In this document: piece by piece, positions 1-11,882 of the stretch
Position numbering within the stretch: the first letter of the stretch is position 1
How the letters are laid out: each line of letters starts with the position of its first letter
Source: Isoetes taiwanensis
Lineage: Eukaryota; Streptophyta; Lycopodiopsida; Isoetales; Isoetaceae
Length of the DNA: 64,000 nucleotides
Reading direction: 5' to 3'
Assembly: GCA_021234155.1 (NCBI GenBank)
Contig: JAJEKV010000058.1
Coordinates: forward strand, 2,103,060-2,167,059
Position numbers and translations under genes: made by a program
Notes under the pieces: generated by a model
Told to the model about the DNA's origin: nothing
The model's database searches: none
Seen by the model: only the letters and a program-made list of their open reading frames with translations

Positions 1-467
1 AAGGTCACGGGGATGAAGGCTAAAGGCGAAAAAGGACAGCCGAGGAAAGAAACGCCAAATTAGCCAAACCAGGCGTGAAGAAGCCCCTCCCCGCTCGAAA
101 CAATTCAAAGAGAATAAGGTAATGGCGAGAGAGAAGAGGAAGCACCGATGAGAAGTCGAAGCAGAAACGCGCCTAAAATAGCGAACTCCCAAACAGAATG
201 GGCATGCGCCGCCCGCATGCATGCAAAACATGCATGCTCGTCCCATTCTAGAATGGCGATCCGATGTCTCGGATCGATGGGAATATGTTCAGATGGAAAT
301 ACTTATATAAATGTCAACCAAAGTTACTGTGCTTCCATAAGGTCCTGTATGGTCAGATCCAACACTCTGTTTCTTCCAAACATGTTCAGCAGAAGATCAA
401 GCTTGGCCACCGGATAATTAGTGAAATCCAGCAATAGAGGTTTATAAAAATAGTCAACAGAAAAATG
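1..467. other. Left flank without recognisable gene
   Basis: I see no coding pattern, RNA gene or repeat that I can name here. A short open frame of 89 codons at 148-417 has no recognisable motif. A GCATG-rich inverted stretch lies near 205-240. The sequence changes character near 468, where the 5' end of LINE copy A begins. Confidence 0.5.
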
Positions 468-649
468 AGACGTGCGCCTAAAATCTTGTTTTTTTTTGTC
501 TTTTCCCTCCTTTTCTGTTACAAACCTTTTCTTGACAGATCGACCCTTCTCTTCGATCTGATCCTATTTTGGTCGAAAACTCAGGGAAATCTACCAGCTG
601 GTCCTGTAGAGGGTCAGCAAATTTGAATTCTCCTCGATCTTAGCTTTCT

Positions 650-957
650 ATGGACACTAAAATCTTTGCAATTGTCAAACAGGATGAAAGATTTACATGT
701 GGTTTTTTATGTGGCTCTCCTTCTGAATTGTGGAACTCTTTAATTGTAAATCAGTGGTTTCCAGATCATCTTTTTCAGAAAGAATACTCCTTCATTCCGA
801 GCTACACAGAATTTGAAGTTCAAATGCTCGATTCCTGACTGGAAGAGTTCATTGGAAGCAAGCAAATTTCAGCAACAGGTATCTTTAGAGTCAATTGTGA
901 ATGGGCAGAAGAAAAGATAATTGTGAAAGTTTATTCCGAACAATGAACTACTCAATT
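650..957 (+). pseudogene. LINE A ORF0: small upstream ORF conserved with LINE C
   Basis: An ATG at 650 opens a 62-codon frame that ends at TGA 836-838. The same frame continues after the stop to a second stop near 955. LINE copy C has a counterpart starting at ATG 27215. Shared features are M(D/E)T at the start, CGFL-x-GS-x-S-x-LWNSLI, FPD-x-LF, YSF-x-PS, EFEVQ, then W/*-LEEF and FRV-x-CEW. Alignment with copy C suggests the 836 stop replaced a Trp codon (TGG to TGA), so the original product was probably over 100 residues. I recognise no domain. It lies ahead of ORF1, where plant LINEs normally have a leader. Conservation between two diverged copies is direct; coding function is inference. 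Confidence 0.55.
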
Positions 958-1128
958 CTTTGCCTTGTTTGCAATCTATGGCAAAATTTGGTATTCCGAC
1001 CTCTCTAATTGGTAGTTAGCTCCTCTGCTTCTCCTTTTCCAATTTGTAACCGTTTCTTAGCTCTCTCCTCTTATTTATCATCTTTTCTGTCTCCCTTGTT
1101 GTTTTCCCCCGCAATTTTCCAATCTTTA

Positions 1129-3879
1129 ATGGCTTCGGCTGAAAATTCAAAAAAAGAAAAATATACCTCTGCCAAAACCCTAAACTTTAGTTCTATTTCC
1201 TTTCTGCACCAATTTATGCTCCTGCCTGCCAGTGATTGAGCCGATCTGCTATCCCAGTTAAGTAAATTCCATGAGCATCCTTCTACTTTCATAAAATTTG
1301 GAGATTTCTCTAACTTTGACATGCTTCAAAAAGGAATGTATCATCTCGATCGATCCACTCCTATCTGGGATGATCTCTCCAAAGATCCTGGCTACAATGG
1401 TGTCCCAATTTTAGATGCAAACGGTGTTCCCATTCGAAATGGACCCCAAAGGTCAACTGAAGAAATTCTTACAGACCAAGAACTTGCAAACAATTTGGAT
1501 CGAATGAAAGCTCAGACCCCGCCCTCAGTTCATTTGTTCAAAGGTATTAAGCTTCATTCCAATATTATTGCTTCAAGAATTCAGTCCTTGCAAAATACTG
1601 TTGTCTTAGTTAGGGTTGACAAAGTCGGGTTGAAAATTGAGAGAATGTGGGATCAGCGTCTAAAACTCCACAAAGGAATTATCATTAACTCAATCTTCTG
1701 GCTAAATTTCCCTTACATCATGATTGAATGTGGATCCTCCAGAATTGCTAATTATTTTCTTAAAACTGGTCGAGCCACTTGTGACACCTTTCAACTTCAT
1801 TTTCTTAAGTGGTGTCCTAATCTCTCTCTTTCTGACTTTGAAAAGCTATGCATTGCTCATGTTCAAATGAATGACCTTAGCCCAATTTACTGGCATGAAG
1901 AATGTTTCTCACAAATCTTCAATTCCATTGGAACTTATATTGCAACAGAATTTTCTTCATTTAAGCCTCCAAGATGCTATGTTCAAATTGATTTCTCCAA
2001 GCCAATTCCAACCTCTATACCATTCATTGACTATTTTGGATCCAAAGCTTCTATGCAATTAAGATGGGTAGGTCTACCAAATCTTTGCCATATTTGCAAT
2101 TCTAGGTACTTTTCCTGCTCACAATGCTTGAACTCTCTAGAAAAGGCAGAATTCTCAGATTTTAGAAGAAAGGACCCAATTGATCAAGTTCAGCACCAAG
2201 TTCAGGATTCAGGCCAGCAAGTCAAACAGTTTGAGCATAAAGAGAAGTAGATTATGGATAAAAATAGCTCTTGGAATGTCAATGGCAGTTATAGAAGAAT
2301 TCCAAAAAAAAAAAAAAATGGCTCAAGAAAAAATGGCAACAAATACAGACCAATCTCATAAATACTAAGCCAATTCTCTGGATTCTCTGGATATTCATCA
2401 TTGTCTCAGCCTATTGTCAAAATAAATGTATTGAACAAAGGCAATATGGATACTCTCAACAAAAATACTGCTCCCATTGAGAATTTCAAGTTCAAAGGTC
2501 CAATTCAAGCAGCCAGAGTAAATCAAGACAGATCTCTATCAAAGGGAAAGGCTCCAGTGACTCACAACACTTTTGATCTGCATAACACTTTGAATTCCAT
2601 TTTGGAATCCAGCAAAAATAATCTTATGTACAAACAGTATAACAAAGGAATTGTTATACACTCAAGTTCTGGACCATATTCAAAAGATAAAGGCAAGCAG
2701 TATGGAAAACTCGACTCCAATGACAAGAATTGCAGAGACAAAAACACAGTCAAAACCAAAATCAATGGAAATAAGGTTCCATTAATTATAGATATGGAAA
2801 GTTCTGAGCAGAACAAAGAAATTGAGCATCCTGGCTCAAAATCAAAAGAAATTGAACAAAGAAAGGGAAAGTACTGAGAAAAATAGGGATACTGAGCATC
2901 CTGGCTCAAAATTAGGTATGTCCTGTAGCTCCAACATCTCTAGCTCGTGATATATCTTCATCAGCACTCCAAGGTATTACTGGCAACTCATCCAAAGATA
3001 CTTCATCAAAGGTTTTCTGTTCTAATAGCTTTAACATTCTAACTGATTTATCTGAGGATTGTTGTGCAGACATATTGGAGCCAATTGCCTTTGTCCCTTC
3101 ATCCTTAAATCCTCCCACCTCAACCTTTCATGAACCAGATCTCATTGATCTTTCTCCAAATATTAATTCTCAGGCACTTCCTTCAGATAATTTTGGTGGC
3201 CTCTCCTCAGTCATTGCAGACCAGTTAGCAGAACTTCAGCAGGATATGAATTTAAATAATTTGGTCATTAAGGATTCTCAAGACAGCACTCAAGAAAGCA
3301 GTAAATTCAGAACACAAAATAGTCTGGGGATTGATAATATAAACAGCAATAAAGGGGTTTGCACAGATACAAATGCAGAGATAGACAATAGTCAAGGTCT
3401 TTTGAAAACCAACAAATATGGCTCCAATGTAGAATTGGTCAGCAACACAGATGCTCAACTTAACATGTCCCTGTATGTACAAGATTTGCAAGACCATGAG
3501 AATCAGGCACTGAATGCAAATATTAAGGATTTGGAGCAACTCATTCCTAGGCAAGTTCAAAAATCTCTAAACCCAGACAATTCGACTTCTAATTCCTTAT
3601 TAATTTATGAATGTTGTAATTCTAAATTTTGGAAATGTGCACATTAGCTGATCCTAATAATGATAAAGAAAACTCAGATCCTAATGCTTTCACTGAAGCC
3701 AATTGGGAAGATGATACTTACCTGCAAAAATCCTTTGATATAAAGGTTGACAATTCTAACTCCTCTCTGCCTGAGAAACACAAAAAAAGGAAAAAAGCCA
3801 AAACATAAGAAAGGGCAAGCCTTATCTGAAACTCCTGCAGCCAATACCAGACAAAAGAAAAAATTGAGAAATCAATAAG
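1129..3879 (+). pseudogene. LINE A ORF1, DUF4283-like RNA-binding/gag-like protein, broken
   Basis: The reading frame starts at ATG 1129, meets a TGA at 1237-1239 where copy C has an Arg codon (LPASD* against LPASDR), and reopens in the same frame at 1321-2250. Residues encoded at about 1590-1830 match the plant LINE DUF4283 pattern (VVLVRVDKVGLK, then LHKGIIINS..FPYIMIECGSS..FLKWCPNL). A degenerate Cys knuckle (CHICNSRYFSCSQC) follows near 2086-2130. Then comes a long, low-complexity Asn/Lys/Ser-rich tail spread over several frames to 3879. The family product binds LINE RNA and is needed for retrotransposition. Several frameshifts make this copy nonfunctional. Confidence 0.7.
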
Positions 3880-3896
3880 CCTGGCTGATCTTATAC

Positions 3897-3921
3897 AAGT
3901 CGTATTTAATTAAAGTGGGAC
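3897..3921 (+). repeat. Left terminal inverted repeat of the TIR element
   Basis: This 25-bp sequence is the exact reverse complement of 22392-22416. It directly follows LINE A spacer sequence and the candidate duplicated ATAC. Confidence 0.85.
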
Positions 3922-4639
3922 TCATTCCATTCCCACTTTTTTTCGGAACCCTGTTATTTTACACAAAAAGGAGCACCCCGACCCGAAAACTGTCCATAAT
4001 TCGAATTTTTGTCTGTTAGTGTGCATCCAAGCTTTCTTCCAGTTTTGTCTTGATAGCGAGTCGAGAACAAGAACAATGCAACAAACATAGGAATTTCATT
4101 ACAGATTGAAACCAAAGTTCTAGTTGAAAAAGATTCTTAGTTGAACATTTTGGCTCTACTTTCTTAGGTGGGTAGACAAGAGATCACAGATTCCAACAAA
4201 AATTAAGCAAATTGTTTACTTAATCACCAAAAAATACTAGTTTTGAAATACCTTATATTTATAAATGGGCTCATTACAATATATATTACATTGGGTGAAG
4301 AGACAATGGCACAAAGATTACACCCTCTTCACACATGAACCACCTAGTGCAAACGGTGCGTGGAGCTCTCTCCAAGTCACAGAGCAACTTACAGATGATA
4401 GAAATTTGTATAAGGAGTTCCTTCATGGGCCACGTGCTTGTATGTCCAACTGATGTCACCACCCTCTTCTCAGCACCTTTCTTCAATGAACTGGTTTTTT
4501 CATTGCTCCCAAGCATGTACTATCTGGTCGAGATAAGAACTGCAAACGACAAAACCAAGTTAGTCAAGTGATGCTACAGGCAAAAATAAAATAAAATAAA
4601 GCATAGTTCTTAGAGCCATTTTTGGAAAATACAGGCCTA

Positions 4640-4756
4640 AGGGCCTTTTCTCGACTCGCGAGTCGAGAAAGCCAGATTAAAATTAAAAAGGCAGCTTACA
4701 GGGAAAAACACAGGTGAGAAGGCCTTTCTCGACTCGCGAGTCGAGAAAGGCAGCTC
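4640..4756. repeat. 68-bp palindromic tandem repeat, left remnant
   Basis: Two units contain the palindrome CTCGACTCGCGAGTCGAG, flanked by CTTT and AAAG arms. The second unit is cut after AGCTC (4752-4756) by the LTR retrotransposon. The same array continues at 19464. Related single motifs occur at about 4049 (GCGAGTCGAGAA) and 21873 (TTCTCGACTCAGTAGTCGAGAA), both inside the TIR element. Confidence 0.85.
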
Positions 4757-6407
4757 TGTGACGCTCCCTGAATATATACGACACCCGGACGTATACATAC
4801 GGGGACTTTCCCCTCCCATGGCGACCACCTCGCCATGAGCAGGGCCCTCCGTCTATTCCGGCCACCCATATTATGGTGCCCGAAAGAAGGACACGAAGGG
4901 GTCATTCGGCCCACGCCTTCAATGGGACTCCTATGTCGCGGAAGCATGAATACAAGGGTTAGCACACAGCATAAATCACATATAAATAACCACCACGAAG
5001 GGTGGCGCATCCATCCAAATACCAACGGCAAAGAATATGTATCTAAAACTAAGAAAACACCCAAACCTCAGGTTCTACCCCGGCTCAGACTCCAGTGAGG
5101 ATCGACTGACGGTTGGGCCTCAAGAGATCAGCAGACCGAGTCTTGGCATGGCGTTGGCTAGCATAGAACATCGGCTAGGGTTGTCCACTCCATCCGCCCC
5201 TCCCATTGCACACTTTGCGGATGGGTCGATTCACGCTATGGCTTCGCTATATAGCCTTCCCGAGACGCAGACTCAAGGTATCACCCTTTGAGCCTACTCC
5301 GGGTTCATGGCCTTTGGTCCGATGAGGCGGCCCGGGAAGCGTCCCCTCCCGGATCATAGTGGCTCCATGGGTGAGCTAGAGAATGTGTGTGCATCAGCGA
5401 CCCCCGCATCCGTACCCAACTTACTCACCCTAAATCTACTCAAAGTGCATGGTGCCCCATACGGGTCACACCACTACACCCAGGGAGTGTCGGACCCATA
5501 CCCGCCCCTCTCGTGGACCGGCTATCGGGCCTAGCCCACCGTAGGGAGTCTCAGGAGCCTTTATGTTAGGTGCAAGACCCCACCCCCTACTTCACCACTG
5601 TGTCCCTTGTCCGGTGCTAAGCCAGACCATAGCGTCTATGACCCGGTGGGCTCTTGTGCACAGGCCGAAATTATTGGGAATTACAGGGTTCTATCTAGGA
5701 ACATACTATCGTATATGAGTTCAGAGGTCTCTACCCCGCCCTTAATTCCCCCATTTTCAGAGTGATACCATACAAAGAACTATCAATCCATCCTTTTTAA
5801 GAACCAAACCAGAATCAGAATATAAAGAGAACTTACCTTTACAATCAAGGGTTAGTTCCTACAATTAAAACAAAGAGAGAACAAAAACAAAGACAACAAG
5901 TGCCCAACAGGGGCGCTACCCTAGAATTCACAAGCTAAACTACTACTAACCAGTGTTTCGGCTGGAACCATTATCGTGGGGTGCTTCCATCTTGCTGTAA
6001 CTAGGGTGGCAGCGACAGCTAGTGGGTGTCCGGCGATTCGGGGGGTCAGCAATAGTCCTTGGGCGCTCAGCAACAGTCCTTGGGCGCCCAGCAGCTCCTC
6101 TCCTCCATCTCCAGCTGCTCCTAATTCGAATTGGGGCACAAAAGCCCTAATTTGGGTGTCCAAAATGGAAACCATGCCTTGCCCAATCGATTTGGGCCAA
6201 GTGGCACCCCCTTGTTGGTGCTAATTAACTAATTTAGCTTAATTAGGGTAATTAGGCTATATACTTTATAATTATCCACAATGGATTTATTAACATAGCT
6301 AAATAAAACCATTGTGGTCGACTCCCACTTAGACAATTACCCCCTTATGTCCTAGTGACGTGTCCCGGCGTGCATACGTATACCGTATGAATGCCTGGAA
6401 CGTCACA
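4757..6407 (-). repeat. LTR of element F (3' LTR in element orientation)
   Basis: 1651 bp, nearly collinear with 17851-19463. It begins TGTGACGCTCCC and ends GGAACGTCACA, so the termini are TG..CA with a 7-bp inverted repeat. Compared with the other LTR it carries an extra segment of about 35 bp near 5732-5765, bounded by ACC. A long open frame on the - strand (4696-5064) is shared with the other LTR but has no known domain. Confidence 0.9.
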
Positions 6408-6421
6408 TTCTCCCCCACCTT
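6408..6421 (-). promoter_or_regulatory. Polypurine tract of element F
   Basis: The - strand reads AAGGTGGGGGAGAA directly before the TGTGACG of the LTR. Its position opposite the PBS fits plus-strand priming of reverse transcription. Confidence 0.85.
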
Positions 6422-7305
6422 GTAATGATGTTGTCCTCGGCATCGGGACTCTGTTGTTGTTGCAGGGCAACACATCATGATCATCGCTTAGGATCAAGTT
6501 AAAGTGAACGGTGGAAAGTTTGTGGAAGTCTCACTGTTTCATCCGTGGTGATGAGCTCACACTCTATCTATTTTAGAAAGCATTCTTTCTATAGATACAG
6601 GTAACTGATTATATATTAAAGACAGGTATAGATATAAAGAACTTCCATTTGTTGTTATATTATAATACAGAGTTATTAACCTCGCACTGATTAATAGAAA
6701 GTCATTCTAATCATATTAACTTCTGTGTATATATGTATTATATTCTCCCTTCACTTTACAAGTGATTTTATTACAGCCAGGCTTAATGTAATTTTGGATC
6801 AAAATTTCGTTTTCCTATTTTGGTACAATTTTAACAACTCATATATTGCTATTGTGAGTGTTTAGATGCCTCTGACATTTATAGTTACCTTTTAATAGAA
6901 TTATATATTGTACTATATATTCCATTTTGACCTATATACGTTAATATTAATTACAGACAAACGTTCTTTATTTATTTCTCATAACCTTGTTATAACATTA
7001 TGTAAGTCTCGTTATTCCCTCAGGAGTCTGTGTAAAACATACATAGTTATCCCCTTCTATTATATTTGATTATGTGTTTAAATAACTTGCTGCTTTTGAT
7101 TATCTTTAATGTTTCCACACTCACACTTTCTATCTTTAGCATAGATTACAGTCACATGAGGACACATATTAATTCATTGGTTATGTTTGTACATTTACCA
7201 GACGTCCCGATATTCTTATATTTGAATTACTTATTTATTTTATTGTTATTTTCGTAAATTTATGACACATACAGACACTCTTATGGTTATAGGGCACAGG
7301 TACAG
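6422..7305. other. Interior of element F, AT-rich, no gene
   Basis: This stretch between the purine tract and the hAT-like element has only short frames and no recognisable protein. AGGTACAG at 7298-7305 is the left target-site duplicate of the nested element. Confidence 0.5.
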
Positions 7306-7886
7306 CTAAGTTCAAAAGCATCTTAAGAGAGATGCGTCAGATGCGACACATCGAAAGCATCTAAAGCATCGAAGCATCTAAGTTTTAAGATGCGGTTAAG
7401 ATGCGTTTGAAAAAAATTTAAATTGTCGAAAAATACCTTTGCTTTATTGGAGCCTTAAATACCTTTGATCTATAGAGACTTTTAGAATTAAAATACAGAA
7501 TGTTTATGAATAATAGAAGAGAAAACTGTTACAGATCTTGTTGTTACAGGTTTCTTGGTACAGATCCTTTTGTGTTGTTGCAGGTCTCCTGATCGGCTGC
7601 AACATACCCTTTTTCTCTGTTGCTGACCTCTCAATCCAGATGCAAACTTCTGGCCGAACTCTCGACCTCCTTATAGATCCTACAAACCCGGTTTGTCGCT
7701 TGCCCCATTGTCAACAAAGAGCTTTGAAGAGAAAATGGTTACAGAAGGCCAAAGAGGCAACAAACTGCACCTATTTTAGGGTCATCTATATCAGGCAACA
7801 TAATCCAAGTATTGTAGGCGCTCGCTGTAGGCGCTCGCTGTTCCGTTGTTAGGTTTTGGGAAGAAGACAAACACAAATCAACATCG

Positions 7887-8495
7887 ATGGTGAACAAAGA
7901 AAAAGGTCGGAAAAGCGAACCCATGGAATCAGAGGGTTTCGTGTTGACCAAATCGGCATGGGAAGATCTCATCCACATGGTACAGGGCGTGCAAACTGAG
8001 GTCACACAGGTCAGAACATTACTGGATAAGGTTGCACAGCTTCAAAGTACTGTGGAGGCATTAACAGTAAGAGTCGAAGAGTTGGAAAATAACAAGCAAC
8101 CAGCCATAGTAGCCGATGCAAGCTTGAAGGATGAGGTGCAGACAATCCTAGCAGAGGAAAGAGAGAAACAAAAGAGGGCATCCCGGGTAAGGTTGATTGG
8201 CATTCCAGAAGAAACAAATGAGGACGTTAAAGCATTGGCAAGTATATTTTGTGACGAACAGCTCCAAATAGATAAATTATCTGTACTGGATGCATGGAGA
8301 ACAGGGAAAAAGGTGGAGGGCAAACATAGGCATATCTTGGTGAAATGCAGAGATGAATCGTCCAGGGTGGAAATGCTTAGAGCAGGACCAAACTTGAAGG
8401 GAACTGACTTCCGGGTATGTGAGGATTTAACCTGGCTCCAACTTTCAAAAACGCCCAAAGAAAGATTAGAGGAAGTTAAAGCAAATAGAGCGTAA
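7887..8495 (+). CDS. LINE B ORF1: coiled-coil nucleic-acid-binding protein
   Basis: The 202-residue frame opens at ATG 7887 and ends at TAA. The N-terminal third has heptad-like stretches (VTQVRTLLDKVAQLQSTVEALTV split over residues 35-65) that suggest a coiled coil. The middle carries RVRLIGIPEETNED, and HRHILVKCRDESSRVEML follows around residues 145-165. This order, coiled coil then RRM-like core, matches the L1 ORF1p (Transposase_22-like) layout. ORF1p coats LINE RNA. The frame is intact, but ORF2 behind it is broken. Confidence 0.6.
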   Translation: MVNKEKGRKSEPMESEGFVLTKSAWEDLIHMVQGVQTEVTQVRTLLDKVAQLQSTVEALTVRVEELENNKQPAIVADASLKDEVQTILAEEREKQKRASRVRLIGIPEETNEDVKALASIFCDEQLQIDKLSVLDAWRTGKKVEGKHRHILVKCRDESSRVEMLRAGPNLKGTDFRVCEDLTWLQLSKTPKERLEEVKANRA

Positions 8496-8554
8496 GGGAA
8501 ATGGGTCATCTATAGAAATGGGCAAGTAATCATAAGAGACCGCAAGGAATAGGA

Positions 8555-11500
8555 ATGGTTAGGGCAGCAACCGTGAGCCCCACGCAATCTGATTTGGTCA
8601 GTTTAAATGTTAGAGGCCCCAAAGGCTTGCAAGGTTGTATTTCTATTCTAGATAATAATCAATTAGATGTTTTCTTTGCCATAGAAACATGGGAACACGA
8701 TACACACAGGGTTCTGGTTCTGAAAGAGTATAAGACCTTCTCTGTTTGGAATACTAAACCAAAAAAGGGGCGACCATATGGAGGAATAGCATGCTACATA
8801 CACAACAGTTTGGACAGATCTATCCGTTTAGAATACGAGGACACAGAAGACAAGAATTTTGTGGCCATTCGCATATGCTCTTCTATGTTAGTAGGGGGAA
8901 AAGATTTAATTGTTGTGGGATGTTATATTTCCTCAGTTGATCAGGAACAACACTTAGCAGCATTGCTCAGACTTGGGTCCTTTGTGTCGAAATGGAAGAA
9001 TGATTCAGATGTTTTGCTGGTAGGAGATTTTAATGCATGGACCGGGGACATCCAATCTAATCAGATATATGTGAATGGTTCGCCTAAGGACTTAGAGGTA
9101 ATATATCCAGCAGATCAATTCCTTAGAAAGAGCAACCATGGGGAGGTTAATGAAGCAGGACGCCACTTGTTACATTTCCGTGAAGCATTGATCTGATCAT
9201 CTACAACGGTATCCAGCCATGGAAAACTTCCCGGCTTTACTTATCGAGGTGACAGGGATAGGCCAATTTGTCTATTCAGGGTTGATTATCCGATTGGGGC
9301 TGCAGAAATGCTTTGGACGATTACACAAGTTTGAGATAGAAGATTTTTGCCCTAAACCCAATCATGCCTCAGATATGCTTTCAATTGGGAATCAGCCCCA
9401 AATCTGATGCAAAGATGAAACTCCCACGCTTGCCCTACACAAACAATAAGGATGAACAATTTCAATGCGGGGTGGAAGCCGGTCTCCATTCCATTTTCTC
9501 TTTTGCTAACGTGCATACCAAGGCTACATCACTAAACAAATTGTTGATAACATGTGCAAAGAGGGTGTTTGGACAACCTCGTAAGCACACATGGTAAGCG
9601 ACCCTAGGAATTCATGGTTTGACCAGGAGTTGAAAGAAGCAAAAAAACAAGCTAACACAGTAGAAGGGTTGAGGTAGTACCGCAAGCTGGTTCGAGAGAA
9701 AAAGAAGGAATGGGAACATGTGCAGCAAGAGAAGATGCTCGCTGAATTAGACACTAAGCAATTTTGGAGAAAAATGTCACCTGTAGTGCAACAGATTACT
9801 CTCTCAGATTTAGACACGTGGCATGCTTATGCCCTCCACTTGTACTCCAAAGGAGCGTATAAGCTACGACTACCGAATGTGCTCTCACGACTTTTGTGTG
9901 AGTTCTGAGGACGTAAAGGAGGGGATCCGTTTGTTACCTAGGGGGAAAGCAAGTGACATTACAGGCTTGGCAGCAGAGCATTTGAAATCTGGCGGTCCAA
10001 TCTTGGCAGAAGCTATAGCGCTACTTTTTAACCAAGCAATTATGGAGGGCTTTCCCATTGAATGGACCACTAGTGTTATTCAACCAATTTACAAGCAAGG
10101 AAGTGCGGATGATCCTGGAATTATCGCGACGATTATGATCAACCCAATCTTAGCGAAACCGCTTTGGTAAAGTCTTTGACATAAAACTAACAAAATGGGC
10201 GATGCAAATGATATCGTGGGCAAGAGGCCAAAAGCGGGCTTTCAGCCAGGATATGGGACGCTTGATCATTTGATCACATTAAGAGCTTTAGTAGAGGAGG
10301 CCAAGTCTAAGAATAAAGCTTTAATTTGTCGCTTCATTGATTTCGCAAAAGGCCTTTGATAATCGTGCCAAGGCGTAAAACTAATGGACAGATTGATAGG
10401 TCTTGGGGTGCCAAAAGAGTGGGTCATAGCGGTTGGAAGGCTTTATCAAAATGTACAAGGAAGAGTGAGAACTCCAATCGAATGACAGAGGCAATATCCA
10501 AAGGATGTAGGCGTGAAGCAAGGCTGCCCAATCGCCACCTACCTTATTTGGTTTGTATGTGGACCAACTTGAGAGCTTCCTCCGATCTATCGGTTGCATA
10601 TTTCCCCGATTGTATCGAATTGGTAGTGCTATTGCTTTTTGCCGATGACCTTTTGCTATCCGCATATACACACAAGAAGACATGCACACTCAATTGGCGA
10701 AAGACTTGCTGATTTTTTGCAATCGGTTTGGCCTAACAGCTTAACTTGAATAAGACAAAAATTGTATGCTTTGGAAGAATGGAGGTTGATGTGACATACC
10801 AAGGGGAAACGGATAGAACAGACCAACTCATACAAATACTTGGGCCATAATGATTTATCTTTGAAGGAGATCTTGGACCCAAGGTGTTGACTCACCGTAT
10901 TTCAGCCGCATGGAAGGCTTTTTTACATGATGCTCAATCACGGAAGACAAGCAAGTGTGCGCCATGGACAATCTGAAAACGCTTGTTCGATGCATTAGTA
11001 ATGCCAAGAGCCTTATACGTTGTTGAACTATGGGGGCCTTCTTTGCCAAAGGGGAAGTGGAATGCATTAGAGCAGATACAAAAACTTGTTGCACATGGTT
11101 CTCAAGGTCAAAAGGTCGCAGACCATATGAGGTCTTGTTACTAGAGAGTGGAGCATATCCGTTGGAAATCCAAGGTGTATGGCAAACCGCTTTCGCTATT
11201 TAAATAGAAAAGCGTATAGGTACATCATTAGTAAGTGTGGCAATCAAGGTGTCACCGAATTGGGGAAAGAGGGAAAACAAGTTGGCATAAAGATATCCAT
11301 AGATGGTCACACGCTTTGCACCTTACCATGGCTGATTTTGGGAAGGCATTTAAAGAGAAGGCATTTGAGCGGTATGTTCAGTTTTTGTGAAAAAAGAAAG
11401 TTGAATATTATTTGGCGATTTTAATCTCGAAGCAAAACATGGCATACAATTATACCTTCGACATAAGGATATGCACCCGTGGATGATACGGGGGATTGCT

Positions 11501-11760
11501 TTCTGGATGCGCATGAGCTCACATCATCTCATGATTGAAAGAGGGAGGTGGTTTGGTCTTCCTAGGGAAGCAAGGGTATGTGGATGCGGGCAAGACATAG
11601 AAACGTAATTGCATGCTATATTTCATCGCCTCGGTTTGAGGCACTTCGGCAAGGTATTCTCGTGTAAACCGAGTACCGAGACTTTGGTGACTCTTTTCCA
11701 AAAATTTTCCACAATATGTCAAGTGGCAAAATTTATCGAGAACTTTTTGAAAAGTGGAGC
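8555..11760 (+). pseudogene. LINE B ORF2: endonuclease plus reverse transcriptase, frameshifted
   Basis: An AP-endonuclease domain spans 8555-9196 (LVSLNVRGPKG, AIETWE, VLLVGDFNAWTG). After a frameshift it continues as IIYNGIQPW and GFTYRGDRDRP. A linker (NSWFDQELKEAKK..FWRKM) follows at 9607-9775. RT blocks are RGKASDITGLAAEHLK (9940-9990), a decayed FIDFAKAFD-type block near 10335-10365, GVKQGCPIATYL near 10510-10550, and FADD at about 10639. Each block lies in a different frame, with many stops. The product would nick target DNA and copy LINE RNA; this copy cannot. Confidence 0.7.
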
Positions 11761-11882
11761 TTAATGAAGTACATTAGATGATTTCAAAAGAAGCAATGAT
11801 GTAATACAGTAAAGTTTGTCCCATGACCTATGGGTCTTTGTTGGACGTAAATAAATTATTATTATTATTATTATTATTATTT

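Larger units (their letters stand above)
468..3896 (+). mobile_element. LINE copy A, 5' part (ORF0, ORF1), L1-type
   Basis: This is the 5' portion of a non-LTR retrotransposon. The 5' end is placed near 468 because GACGTGCGCCT followed by a T-rich leader recurs at the 5' end of LINE copy C (26974). It holds a short upstream ORF0, then ORF1, and stops in the spacer before ORF2. The spacer is interrupted at 3897 by a TIR-bounded insertion, and the element resumes at 22417 with ORF2. The ORF1 tail shared with copy C (ACTCCTGC..AATACCAGA) lies just before the break, which supports the two halves being one element. The copy carries stops and is dead. Confidence 0.8.
7420..11882 (+). mobile_element. 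LINE copy B, L1-type with (ATT)n tail, decayed
   Basis: This LINE lies between the GCATC-rich ends of the hAT-like element. It has an ORF1, an ORF2 with AP-endonuclease and reverse-transcriptase signatures, and a 3' tail of about nine TTA repeats (11856-11882). The exact 5' end is uncertain; it lies after the GCATC cluster ending near 7410. ORF1 resembles that of LINE copy D (RLIGIPEETNED against RLIGVAERPNED), so B and D belong to the same group, distinct from A and C. Confidence 0.75.

Noticed and set aside
4696-5064. 122-codon - strand frame shared with 17823-18161
   Set aside because: Both copies lie in LTRs of the same element, so sharing is not independent evidence, and there is no known motif.
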